This document shows, in pieces, positions 1 to 8,668 of a DNA stretch of 64,000 nucleotides. The DNA comes from Clostridiales bacterium (GTDB lineage: Bacteria > Bacillota > Clostridia > Oscillospirales > Acutalibacteraceae), in assembly GCA_022800315.1 (NCBI GenBank), contig JAAWQC010000004.1, positions 31,057-95,056 of the forward strand. The letters are read 5' to 3'. Made by a program: the position numbers and the translations under genes. How positions within the stretch are numbered: the first letter of the stretch is position 1; the number at the start of each line of letters is the position of its first letter. The notes below the pieces were generated by a model that saw only the letters and a program-made list of their open reading frames with translations, was not told where the DNA came from and made no database searches.

Positions 1-477
1 CACTGAGAGCCCGTTGTCTGCCTGGGGAAGCTTGAGGATATTCACATTGCCCGTCAGCAGACCCTCGGCAACACTAAAGGCGGGCAGGCCGTCCACGTTC
101 CCGGCGGCGATATGGAACAGGGTCCCGAGCGGCATCGGGACGGCTGTGATGCCCGGATGGTCATAAGGCGGCACCGCCATACGGGGCTGCAAAAAATTAC
201 TGCCCAGCTCGGTCAGCAGCTTATACTCGATGTTCTCCCGCCGAAGCAGACGGGCAGCCGTCCGCACATATTCCTCTATGCCGTCGATCGCCAGCGCGGC
301 AATACGGTCGCCGAACGCACCGTCCTCAATTCGGCGTCCCAGTTCGGTGACGGCCGACACCACCGTTTCAGCGGACAAAGAGCCGTCCCGGCGCGTCTCA
401 TTGATTTCCTCCTCCAGCGACACCAGAATGCTGCCCTGTTCGCCCGAATCGTACAATTTGCCTTTGGCCAGTATCAT
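1..477 (-). CDS. luxC: LuxC-type acyl-CoA/acyl-protein reductase, N-terminal part (cut by window edge)
   Basis: The first 159 codons of a LuxC-family acyl reductase are present; the rest lies beyond base 1. LuxC proteins reduce an activated long-chain acyl group (acyl-CoA, or acyl handed over by LuxE) to the aldehyde with NADPH. The visible part carries the family hallmark HIAAGNVDGLPAF followed by EGLLTGNVNILKLP, the start of the aldehyde-dehydrogenase-like fold. The ATG at 477 follows an AAGGAGG ribosome site. It lies 40 bp downstream of luxE on the same strand, so the two are probably co-transcribed and act together. No luciferase genes are seen. The family call is strong; the natural acyl substrate is unknown. 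Confidence 0.85.
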   Translation of the reverse strand, partial: MILAKGKLYDSGEQGSILVSLEEEINETRRDGSLSAETVVSAVTELGRRIEDGAFGDRIAALAIDGIEEYVRTAARLLRRENIEYKLLTELGSNFLQPRMAVPPYDHPGITAVPMPLGTLFHIAAGNVDGLPAFSVAEGLLTGNVNILKLPQADNGLSV

Positions 478-517
478 GACGATTTGCCTCCTTACCGGTT
501 CGAATCGCGGCGGGCGG

Positions 518-1639
518 TCACGCCTGCCTTCCTGTCAGCAGCTCGGCGGCACCCGCGGCGCAGGTTTTAATCTCTTTCAGCCCGATCCGGCCCACGATTT
601 CGAGATACGGGGATGCGATCCCGCACCCGCAGTCCCCGCCGTCGTGCAGAATCCCCAGATCGTCGGTCATCACGCTGAGCAGGGGAGCCGCCGCCACCAT
701 GGGCGTCAGCAGGTTGACCAGTCCGATCTGCCCGTTTCCCACCGGCTCCAGGGTATGTACATCCCGTATGATCACCCGACTGTATGCCGGTATATGAAAA
801 TGGTGGCGCTCGCAGTCACAGTATAGAATGGGATGCTCCACAGCGCCGAAAAATTCCACGATATCGGTTTCCTCTATCCCCAGCACCCGGTGGGCCAGCT
901 CATACAGCACAGATTTGTCCACCCGCTCGGTGATAAACTGCTTCCAGCCGCCGCCCAGCAGGATTTTGGATCCTTCTTTCAGCTTCACCTGGATTCCCCG
1001 TGTCTCCATCTCCCTGAGCAGAAAATAGGTATAGGAGGGAAAGCCCATCAACCGCATGGGAAACCGGGAGCCGCTGTGCCGCCTGATCGCCCCGATCACC
1101 CCATCCATATCGACTGCGTATCCGCCGTTCCCATATCGCAGCACATACGACCGGCTGAGGGCGGGGGTAAACAGGGTGGCGCCGAAGGCGGTTTTCGTCA
1201 CCGCCGTCTGATTCCCTCTGTGGGGCTGATAGCCCATCAGGATATAATGGGCGGGGCGGGGTGAAAAAAGGCCCCGCCACCGGCCGATTCTCAGCACCAT
1301 TTTCAGGCCGCAATACAGCCCGCCGCATTCGAAACCGATTCGGCTGAACCGTCCGCCGGTCCCCGAAGAGGTCGCTTTTATCAGCATCCGATGTTCCGGT
1401 ATCGAATACAGCCAGTGGTTCTTAAACAGCAGAGTGGGCAGAAACGGCAGCGACGCCAGGTCCCCGGTTTCCACGAGGGATTCCGGGTCGAACTGCCGAT
1501 CCTTCAGAATCGACCGGTACTCTCCGCAGTGATGGTACTGAAAACGACAATTCTCCCGCATAGCGTCCATAAACAGCCCGTCGGTGGTCTGCGTGTCAAA
1601 GGGGTCCTTTACGCGGAACAGCCTGGCCCGGTTTTTCAT
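518..1639 (-). CDS. luxE: LuxE-type acyl-protein synthetase
   Basis: This 373-residue protein matches the LuxE acyl-protein synthetase / AMP-ligase family, which activates a fatty acid with ATP and transfers it to LuxC. Visible features are the Ser/Thr/Gly-rich nucleotide loop KATSSGTGG near residue 90, the LLGGGWK segment in the middle, and EFFGAVEHPILYCDC in the C-terminal half. The ORF track opens at a GTG at 1648; the ATG three codons later is better placed behind GAGGTGA and was chosen. Upstream on the same strand is a TATAAT-like -10 (1747-1752) without a clear -35, so transcription probably begins near 1740. The downstream luxC starts 40 bp away. Confidence 0.85.
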   Translation of the reverse strand: MKNRARLFRVKDPFDTQTTDGLFMDAMRENCRFQYHHCGEYRSILKDRQFDPESLVETGDLASLPFLPTLLFKNHWLYSIPEHRMLIKATSSGTGGRFSRIGFECGGLYCGLKMVLRIGRWRGLFSPRPAHYILMGYQPHRGNQTAVTKTAFGATLFTPALSRSYVLRYGNGGYAVDMDGVIGAIRRHSGSRFPMRLMGFPSYTYFLLREMETRGIQVKLKEGSKILLGGGWKQFITERVDKSVLYELAHRVLGIEETDIVEFFGAVEHPILYCDCERHHFHIPAYSRVIIRDVHTLEPVGNGQIGLVNLLTPMVAAAPLLSVMTDDLGILHDGGDCGCGIASPYLEIVGRIGLKEIKTCAAGAAELLTGRQA

Positions 1640-1797
1640 ATAGCTCACCTCTTCGATTCATTCATCTTCTGCTTATCCATTCGGTATCGAAAAAACGCTG
1701 ACAGGGGCCGGTGCCGGGGAATCCCTTGGGATACCCCTTGTATCCTATTATACTATACTCCTCGAGGGAATCACGAAAAAACGGAAACTTTATCGCA

Positions 1798-1830
1798 GAA
1801 AAGGCGGGAGCACAGCTCCCGCCTTTTCTT
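1798..1830 (-). terminator. Intrinsic terminator after uppP
   Basis: AAAAGGCGGGAGC pairs with GCTCCCGCCTTTT around a short loop. It lies about 35 bp past the uppP stop and ends the uppP transcription unit before luxE. The flanking A and T tracts would let it work on either strand. Confidence 0.85.
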
Positions 1831-1863
1831 CCGTAGCCTATTCCGTTTCCGAGACGCTTCCTG

Positions 1864-2811
1864 TCAGCCGCCAATCATCTGCGGGATGGTCTGGCCGGCA
1901 AACAGCTCCACCAGTCCGCAGATCAGGGTCAGCGCGCCGAGAATCAGGCAGTAATATCCGAACAGGTACAGTTTATCGTTTTTGATAAGCCACTGGAGCG
2001 CCTTGATGGCGAACAGACCCACCAGGGCGGCTACCACGACCCCGACCAGCATGGGCATCAGCTCGATCGACACCTGCTCCTTCATCGCGTCCCCGATCTC
2101 CAGCACGTTGGCGCCGAGAATGGCGGGGATGCCGAGGATGAAAGAAAATTGGACGATATAGTCCTTGGGCAGGCCCCGGTATAAACCGATGGAGATGGTG
2201 GAACCGGAACGGGAAACGCCCGGCAGCGCCGCCAGGCCTTGGAACAGGCCGATCAGGATCGAATCCTTGGCGGTGATATCGTTGCCCGTTTTGCGTTTTT
2301 TCGACCGGCTGCCCATCAACAGCAGGGTGCCGGTGATCAAAAAGCAGATTCCCTCCACGATGATGTCGGAATCCTCACTCCAGAAAGCGTATAGGTCTTT
2401 CATCATGGTAAAGCGCAGACTGCCGACAGAGAAGAGCACATCCTTTTCCGCCATGGCAGCCGGGCCCGGCACGGGGAAAACCAGCAGGACAAAGGTGGCG
2501 ATGGTGGCGATGATGATCATGACCACCATGCGGCGGTTCAAGGACATGGTTTTCCATTTGAATTTACCGGTGAACACATCCCCTATAAGGAAGACGAATT
2601 CTTTAATCAGCGACCAGATAGTTTTCCAGAACACGATGAAAACCGCCGCCAGCGTACCGAGATGCAGCAGCACGGTCCCCAGCAGGGCGCCGTCGCCGGA
2701 CACGTTAAGGAAATGCTGTACCAGGGACAGATGGCCGTCGCTGGACACCGGCAGAAACTCGGTCAGGCCCTGCACGATGCCCTGGATGATGTAGTCGATA
2801 AAACTGTTCAC
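1864..2811 (-). CDS. uppP: Undecaprenyl-diphosphatase (BacA/UppP family)
   Basis: UppP is an integral membrane enzyme that removes a phosphate from undecaprenyl pyrophosphate, recycling the lipid carrier for cell-wall synthesis and giving bacitracin tolerance. Both signature regions are present: QGLTEFLPVSSDGHL near the N-terminus and ALPGVSRSGSTI around residue 200. About eight membrane segments are predictable by eye. At 315 residues it is longer than the usual ~270, because of extra sequence at roughly residues 110-160 that includes a charged loop. The start is GTG, 6-7 bases after GGGAGG. It is the last gene of a run with tepA upstream (56 bp gap) and is followed by a hairpin terminator. 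Confidence 0.93.
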   Translation of the reverse strand: MNSFIDYIIQGIVQGLTEFLPVSSDGHLSLVQHFLNVSGDGALLGTVLLHLGTLAAVFIVFWKTIWSLIKEFVFLIGDVFTGKFKWKTMSLNRRMVVMIIIATIATFVLLVFPVPGPAAMAEKDVLFSVGSLRFTMMKDLYAFWSEDSDIIVEGICFLITGTLLLMGSRSKKRKTGNDITAKDSILIGLFQGLAALPGVSRSGSTISIGLYRGLPKDYIVQFSFILGIPAILGANVLEIGDAMKEQVSIELMPMLVGVVVAALVGLFAIKALQWLIKNDKLYLFGYYCLILGALTLICGLVELFAGQTIPQMIGG

Positions 2812-2867
2812 TGTCTACCTCCCTATGTAACCCCCCGCCGGGGGAAATAACCACTGGAACAAGAGTA

Positions 2868-3656
2868 TCAGCCGTTGTCCGCCTCCGTCGGCGGGTCCTT
2901 CGGCGCCGATGCGTCGATCATCTCGTACAGCGCGGCAATGGCGTCGGAGAGCGAGCCGAGCGAGTCAATCAAACCTTCCCGCACCGCGGCCTCGCCGTCC
3001 AGCACGCTGCCCACATCGGTCACCAGCTCTTTGGTGTTCATGCACAGCTCGTTGAAGCGCTCCGGTTTCATCCGGGAATTGCCGGTAACAAAACCGGTGA
3101 TACGGTCCTGCATGCGCTCAAAATAGGTGAACGCCTGGGGTACCCCCAGCACCAGTCCGTTGGTCCGCACCGGATGCAGGGTCATGGTGGCGGTGGAAGC
3201 GATAAAGGATTTTTTCGCCGACACCGCCAGCGGCACCCCAATGGAGTGACCGCCGCCCAGCACCAGTGAGACGGTGGGTTTACGCATGCCGGCGATCAGC
3301 TCGGCCAGTGCCAGCCCCGCTTCGATATCGCCGCCCACCGTATTGAGCAGGATGAGGAGCCCCTCGATCTCCCGGCTCTCCTCGATGGCCACCAGCTGAG
3401 GAATGACGTGCTCGTATTTGGTGGATTTATTGGTAGGGGGCAGGATATAATGCCCCTCGATCTGTCCGATGATGGTCAGACAGTGGATAACATGCTTGCC
3501 GTTGCTGGTGGTAACCGATCCAGTCTCCACCATCTGCTTGAGCTGTTCCTGCAGGACGCCCGATTCCTCTGTTGAATCGCCGCCTACCCCTTCGTTTTCC
3601 GTGTGAGGTTCCTCGATTTCCACGGATTCGCCGTCGATCATTGCCATATCTTTCAT
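2868..3656 (-). CDS. tepA: ClpP-fold serine protease, TepA (translocation-enhancing protein) family
   Basis: This 262-residue protein belongs to the ClpP/crotonase-fold protease group typified by Bacillus TepA (YmfB). Characteristic stretches are [41 protein letters not shown], the catalytic-serine segment [11 protein letters not shown] and the catalytic-histidine segment TMTLHPVR. The first ~45 residues are acidic and poorly conserved. In Bacillus the family is linked to protein export and to degradation of spore proteins; which role applies here is inference. The gene sits 59 bp after the activase-related gene and 56 bp before uppP on the same strand, so co-transcription is likely. Confidence 0.88.
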   Translation of the reverse strand: MKDMAMIDGESVEIEEPHTENEGVGGDSTEESGVLQEQLKQMVETGSVTTSNGKHVIHCLTIIGQIEGHYILPPTNKSTKYEHVIPQLVAIEESREIEGLLILLNTVGGDIEAGLALAELIAGMRKPTVSLVLGGGHSIGVPLAVSAKKSFIASTATMTLHPVRTNGLVLGVPQAFTYFERMQDRITGFVTGNSRMKPERFNELCMNTKELVTDVGSVLDGEAAVREGLIDSLGSLSDAIAALYEMIDASAPKDPPTEADNG

Positions 3657-3715
3657 CCTTCCCTGTACTACAGTCTTTTCTAGTGTTGCCGAAAGGGGGA
3701 AGGATTATGCCGCCG

Positions 3716-5062
3716 TCAGACGGTGGCGGGCGTCTCCGCTCCGCGGGTTTCACCGGCAGGCGCCGGCGCGAGAGGGGCGGTGGTTTTGCCAGCGGCTTTT
3801 TCCGCCGCCATGCGGGCGTTAGCCAGCATCAGTTTGATGCGGTTTTCCTGATTGATGCGGGTGGCGCCGGGGTCGTAATCTACACAAACGATATTGGACT
3901 GGGGATGGCAGTTTTTTATTTTGCGCACCATCCCCTTGCCCACCACGTGATTGGGCAGACAGCCGAAGGGCTGGGTGCATACGATATTGTCCACGCCGGA
4001 ATCGATGAGCTCCAGCATCTCGCCGGTCAGCAGCCAGCCCTCGCCCATTTTGTTGCCATAGCCCAGATAGTCCTTCACCAGGCTTTTCAGATGGTCAAAG
4101 GTACAGGGCACGCGGAATTCCGGATATTTTTGAATCGCGTCGATCATGTCCCGCTGCAGCTTGCGCACATACCTGGACAGCACGCCTGCTCCCAGATAGG
4201 TGGCGGTTTTGCCGCCGTAGAGGCGGTGGTCCTCCACCCGGTTATCGCATTTGAAGATGATGAAGTCTGTCAGGCCCGGCACCACCGGCTCGCAGCCCTC
4301 GGACAGCAGGAACTGCTCCAGATTATTGTTGCCCAGCGGCGCATATTTGATATAGATTTCGCCGACCACGCCCACCTTTACTTTCGGTACCCGGTTGACG
4401 GGTATAGAGGCGAAATCCCCCGCGATCAACGCAAAGTTTTCCTTGACATGGGCGGGACGGAAGCTGCCCTTTTTGCTGAATTCGCCCACCAGACGGTCCA
4501 CCCATTTGCCGATGCGGCGGTCGGTCTCCCCCTCCACGATCTCGTAAGGGCGGCACTGATTGGCCATATGGACGATCAGGTCGCCGTAAATCATGGAATA
4601 CGCCATTTGAATGAGCATGCCCAGCCCCAGCGAGAAACCGGGGTTCTTTTCCAGCCCCGACAGGTTGATCGACACCACCGGGATATAATCGTAGCCCGCC
4701 CGGTGCAGCGCCTTTCGCAGCAGGTGGATGTAATTGGAGGCACGGCAGCCGCCGCCTGTCTGAGTGATCATGAGGGCGACTTTATGGGGGTCGTACTTCC
4801 CGCTTTTCACGGCGTCCAGCAGCTGGCCGATGACCAGAAGAGCGGGATAGCAGGTATCGTTGTGCACATATTTCAGCCCTTCGTCCACGATGCCCCGATG
4901 GTTGGTGGTCAGCATGACTGCCTTATAGCCATGGTTCACAAACACCTGCCGCAGCATGGCAAAATGCACCGGGAGCATTTGGGGCATCAACAGGGTATAC
5001 TCCTGTTTCATTTCTTCGGTAAACAACAGGCGGCCCTGCTCGTTATAGATGAGTTCTGCCAT
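3716..5062 (-). CDS. Acyl-CoA dehydratase activase-related protein (HgdB-like C-terminal component)
   Basis: This 448-residue protein corresponds to the C-terminal part of the very large clostridial activase-related proteins. It resembles a 2-hydroxyacyl-CoA dehydratase subunit, with conserved cysteine segments NDTCYPALLVIGQLLD, ITQTGGGCRASNYIHL and VCTQPFGCLPNHVVGKGM that could hold an iron-sulfur cluster. The last ~35 residues are Ala/Pro/Thr-rich. The partner gene upstream (985 aa) carries the activase domains; in many relatives both parts form one ~1,400-residue polypeptide, whereas here 174 bp of non-coding DNA separates them. The substrate is unknown. The ATG start follows a modest AGGG ribosome site. 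Confidence 0.8.
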   Translation of the reverse strand: MAELIYNEQGRLLFTEEMKQEYTLLMPQMLPVHFAMLRQVFVNHGYKAVMLTTNHRGIVDEGLKYVHNDTCYPALLVIGQLLDAVKSGKYDPHKVALMITQTGGGCRASNYIHLLRKALHRAGYDYIPVVSINLSGLEKNPGFSLGLGMLIQMAYSMIYGDLIVHMANQCRPYEIVEGETDRRIGKWVDRLVGEFSKKGSFRPAHVKENFALIAGDFASIPVNRVPKVKVGVVGEIYIKYAPLGNNNLEQFLLSEGCEPVVPGLTDFIIFKCDNRVEDHRLYGGKTATYLGAGVLSRYVRKLQRDMIDAIQKYPEFRVPCTFDHLKSLVKDYLGYGNKMGEGWLLTGEMLELIDSGVDNIVCTQPFGCLPNHVVGKGMVRKIKNCHPQSNIVCVDYDPGATRINQENRIKLMLANARMAAEKAAGKTTAPLAPAPAGETRGAETPATV

Positions 5063-5236
5063 GGGATCCCTAACCTTTCCGTGGGGAGGGACACCGAAAG
5101 CTCACGCTTTCAGCATACCCGCACTACCTTACGATTATATGACTCCCGCATAACAATATTGTCACCCGGGAGGGCGAGAAACAGCGGCCAGCCAAATGTG
5201 TGGCCGAAGCGGATTTCTCGTCGATGGATACGTGAT

Positions 5237-8194
5237 CTATTTAACGGGGGCTGGTGTCCGCGCGTCCATAGCAGCCAGCAGGCTGCGGATACGGATACGC
5301 ACCGCGCCCAAATTGTTGATTTCATCAATTTTCAGCTGGGTGTAAAGCTTGCCGCCCTCCTCCAGAATGGCGCGCACCTCGTCGGTGGTGATGGCGTCGA
5401 TACCGCAACCGAAGGAAACCAGCTGCACCAGCTGCATATCGGGCTGGGTAGTGACGTATTCGGCCGCATTGTACAGGCGGCTGTGATACGTCCACTGGTT
5501 GAGGACGTTCACCGTCTTTTTCGGTTCGTGGTACGCCACAGCGTCCTCGGTTACCACCACCAGGCCAAAGGAAGCGATCATGCTGTCGATCCCGTGATTG
5601 ATCTCGGGGTCCATATGATAGGGTCGACCGGCCACCACAATGATGGGCATGTCGTTCTCCCGTGCCCAGGCGATCATATCGGCACCCCGGCGGTGAATCT
5701 CTTCCTTATACCCGTCGTAGGCCTGATAGGCGGCTTCCGCCGCAGCTTTGACCTCGCGGGCGGGCACGCCAAATTCTTTTCCAAAAAACGCCGCCGCCTT
5801 TTTAGCAAAATTCTTCGGACGGTGCAGACCGAAATAGGGGCTCAGGAACCGGGTTTCCTTCAGCCGCTCCACATTGGCGTCCAGCAGCTCGGGATAATAA
5901 GCTACCACCGGGCAGTTGTAGTGGTTATCCCCCTTGCCCTCGTCGAAGTTGTAGGGCAGGCAGGGATAGAAGATGGCGTCCACTCCTTCGTCCAGCAGCC
6001 GTTCCACATGGCCGTGGGCCAGCTTGGCAGGATAGCACACCGTATCCGACGGGATGGTGTGCTGGCCGCAGGCGTACAGCTCCCGGTTGGACTCGGGCGA
6101 CAGCACCACCTCAAACCCCAGCCGGGTAAAAAAAGCGTGCCAAAAGGGCAGGTTTTCGTAGGTGTTCAGGGTCATGGGGATGCCGATGCGTCCCCGGCGG
6201 TTCTCCCCGCCGTGAAGGGAGCGGAGGTAATCGTATTTCCATTTCATCAGGTTGGGGATGTCCCGCTGCCGGCCTTTGCCCAGCGGCCGCTCACACCGGT
6301 TGCCCGACAGGAAGCGGCGGGACGCCCCAGCCCCGCTGCCGAAGGTGTTGACCGTCAGCTGGCAGTGGTTGCCGCACAGGTTGCACTGGGTGGATTTCGC
6401 CACATGGACGAAATTCTCCAGCTCGCCGGGACCCAGCAGCCCCCCCACAGAAGCGCCGGTTCCCGCCTGCGCCGCGTCGAGGGCGGAGAGGGCGGCGCCG
6501 TAAGCGCCCATAATCCCGGCGATGGTGGGCCGCACCACATCGGCGCCCAGCTCCAGCTCGAAGCTGCGGAGCACGGCGTCGTTGAGGAAGGTACCGCCCT
6601 GCACCACGATGTGCTGCCCCAGTTCGGATGGGTCGGCGGCGCGGATCACCTTATAGATCGCGTTTTTGACGATGCTCATGGACAGGCCGGCAGAGATATC
6701 GTCCACCCCCGCGCCTTCCTTCTGAGCCTGTTTAACCGAGGAATTCATGAAAACGGTGCAGCGGGAGCCCAGATCCACCGGCTGCTCTGCAAACAGGCCC
6801 AGCTGTGAGAAGTCGGCAATAGAATAGCCCAGCGCCTTGGCGAAGGTTTCGATAAAGGAACCGCAGCCGGAGGAACAAGCCTCATTGAGCATGATGCTGT
6901 CGATGGCGCCGTTGCGGATTTTGAAGCACTTCATATCCTGGCCGCCGATGTCGATGATAAAATCCACCTGAGGATTGAAGTGGCGGGCGGCGCGGTAATG
7001 GGCCACCGTTTCCACCAGCCCCCGGTCGATATTGAAGGCGTTTTTGATCAGGTCTTCACCATAGCCGGTGGCCGCGCTGCCCCGGATGGCGACCCGGCTG
7101 CCGAACCGGCGGTAAATTTCCTTCAGCTGCTCCAGCACCACCCCCACCGGGTTCCCCTGGTTGGAGGCGTAATAGGTATAGAGCAGCCCGCCCTCCGGCG
7201 TGATCAGGGCCAGCTTGGTGGTGGTTGAGCCGGCGTCCACGCCCAGATACGCGTCGCCGGTATAGCTGTCCGCATCCATCTCCGGCGGTTTGTCCGCGCC
7301 GTGGCGGGCAGTGAAGGCGTCGTATTCCTCCCGGCAGCGGAACAGGGGTTCCAGCGTGTTCTGCGTGTTCTTTTGGGCGGAGGCGTTTTCGATTCGGCTC
7401 ATAACCTCTTCGAAGGGCAGCGCCTCGGTATTTTCCGCATAGCAGGCGGAGCCGATGGCCACGAACACGTCGGCCGTCTCGGGAAAAACCGCGTTTTCAG
7501 GGGTCAGCTTCAACGTCTCCACGAACTGGCGGCGCAGTCCCTCGAAGAAAAACAGGGGCCCGCCGAGGAAGAGCACCTTGCCCTTGATTTCCCGGCCCTG
7601 GGCGAGACCGGCGATGGTCTGGTTCACCACCGCCTGAAATATGCTGGCTGCCACGTCCTCCCGCCGCGCCCCCTGGTTGAGCAGGGGCTGGATGTCCGAC
7701 TTGGCGAACACGCCGCAGCGGGACGCGATGGAATACAGCTTTTCGTGCCGGAGGCTCAGCCGGTCCAGCTCGTCGGGCGCAATACCCAGCAGGGTGGCCA
7801 TCTGGTCGATAAAAGCGCCGGTGCCGCCGGCGCAGGAGCCGTTCATCCGTTCCTCCAGACCGCCGGTGAGGAAGATGATCTTGGCGTCCTCGCCGCCCAG
7901 TTCCACCACCGCGTCGGTGTCGGGCAGAAAGCGCTCCACCGCCCCGGCGGTGGCAAATACCTCCTGTACGAATTCCAGGCCGGCTGCCTTGGCGACGCCG
8001 AGGCCCGCGGAGCCGGTGATGGCCACCTGTACCCGCTCGCCGTTCAGGCGGGGCGACAGTTCACGCAGCATCTCCGCTGTTTTTTCCCGCACCTTGGACA
8101 TATGCCGTTCGTAGGTTTTATGTACGATCTGATCCCGATCGTCCAGCAGAACCACCTTGACCGTGGTGGAACCGATATCGATACCGATACGCAA
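5237..8194 (-). CDS. 2-hydroxyacyl-CoA dehydratase activase, two BcrAD/BadFG ATPase domains plus DUF2229
   Basis: Activases of this family use ATP and a [4Fe-4S] cluster to inject a high-energy electron into 2-hydroxyacyl-CoA dehydratases. Two ASKHA ATPase repeats are visible: MRIGIDIGSTTVKVVLLDD at the N-terminus with cluster segments GSCAGGTGAFIDQM and SRCGVFAKSD, and YLGVDAGSTTTKLALI near residue 316 with EACSSGCGSFIETFA and GSRCTVFMNSSVKQ. From about residue 665 a DUF2229 region follows (IGIPMTLNTYENLPFW, DTVCYPAKLAHGHV). The start is TTG behind GGAGGT. It heads the run activase, 448-aa partner, tepA, uppP. No dehydratase subunits for a defined pathway are next to it, so the substrate is unknown. 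Confidence 0.87.
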   Translation of the reverse strand: MRIGIDIGSTTVKVVLLDDRDQIVHKTYERHMSKVREKTAEMLRELSPRLNGERVQVAITGSAGLGVAKAAGLEFVQEVFATAGAVERFLPDTDAVVELGGEDAKIIFLTGGLEERMNGSCAGGTGAFIDQMATLLGIAPDELDRLSLRHEKLYSIASRCGVFAKSDIQPLLNQGARREDVAASIFQAVVNQTIAGLAQGREIKGKVLFLGGPLFFFEGLRRQFVETLKLTPENAVFPETADVFVAIGSACYAENTEALPFEEVMSRIENASAQKNTQNTLEPLFRCREEYDAFTARHGADKPPEMDADSYTGDAYLGVDAGSTTTKLALITPEGGLLYTYYASNQGNPVGVVLEQLKEIYRRFGSRVAIRGSAATGYGEDLIKNAFNIDRGLVETVAHYRAARHFNPQVDFIIDIGGQDMKCFKIRNGAIDSIMLNEACSSGCGSFIETFAKALGYSIADFSQLGLFAEQPVDLGSRCTVFMNSSVKQAQKEGAGVDDISAGLSMSIVKNAIYKVIRAADPSELGQHIVVQGGTFLNDAVLRSFELELGADVVRPTIAGIMGAYGAALSALDAAQAGTGASVGGLLGPGELENFVHVAKSTQCNLCGNHCQLTVNTFGSGAGASRRFLSGNRCERPLGKGRQRDIPNLMKWKYDYLRSLHGGENRRGRIGIPMTLNTYENLPFWHAFFTRLGFEVVLSPESNRELYACGQHTIPSDTVCYPAKLAHGHVERLLDEGVDAIFYPCLPYNFDEGKGDNHYNCPVVAYYPELLDANVERLKETRFLSPYFGLHRPKNFAKKAAAFFGKEFGVPAREVKAAAEAAYQAYDGYKEEIHRRGADMIAWARENDMPIIVVAGRPYHMDPEINHGIDSMIASFGLVVVTEDAVAYHEPKKTVNVLNQWTYHSRLYNAAEYVTTQPDMQLVQLVSFGCGIDAITTDEVRAILEEGGKLYTQLKIDEINNLGAVRIRIRSLLAAMDARTPAPVK

Positions 8195-8668
8195 GAGAGG
8201 ACCTCCATTCCTTGTCCCCCGTCAGGGCATACGCCCATCTCATGGGACGGCGGCCGCGCCGCCCTGTCAATTAAGTATACCAAATCACTATGATTTATAT
8301 CTAGGCGGTATTCCTCGTTTTTGGAAACCCGCCGGTTTACACGGGTTTACATGCCGTTATCCATCTGTCAGGTAGAAGTTACAGGATAACGTTTATTATA
8401 CCATTATGCGTTTAGCAGGGCAAGAACCATTCGCACAGGAAATAACGGCGTTTTCTTTCCAAAATCGGTGATATTTCCCGCCTGTGGCGGACAGGATCGA
8501 GCTAAGGGAATTTCCTCCACATCGGCCGCCGTTATTTTTCCTTTCATCGGCGCTCCCGCCGACAGACCGATTGACAAAAGAAAGACAATCCTTCATAATA
8601 GATAAATCAGAAGAATACAGAACAGCGGGGCCGGACAGCTCCGCATCCACAGGCAGGAGGTAAACCAC
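8195..8668. other. Divergent intergenic region between activase and aconitase
   Basis: This 474-bp stretch has no supportable ORF. It holds the aconitase promoter at its right end and the leader of the activase gene at its left end. No Rex-type TTGTTAA-N4-TTAACAA palindrome and no known riboswitch could be recognised by eye. Confidence 0.7.
8571..8599 (+). promoter_or_regulatory. SigA-type promoter of the aconitase gene
   Basis: TTGACA, a 17-bp spacer and CATAAT lie about 70 bp ahead of the aconitase start codon. Confidence 0.75.

Noticed and set aside
5063-5236. Frameshift joining the two activase-related genes
   Set aside because: The 174-bp gap contains stop codons and no conserved coding link, and both genes have proper starts and stops.
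3572-6808. Long plus-strand ORF of 1,078 codons opposite the activase genes
   Set aside because: It is a shadow frame of GC-rich minus-strand genes; it has no ribosome site, and its protein is His/Gly/Gln-rich without domains.
8195-8668. Rex operator upstream of aconitase
   Set aside because: No TTGTTAA-N4-TTAACAA-like palindrome is present; TTGACAAAAG belongs to the -35 box.
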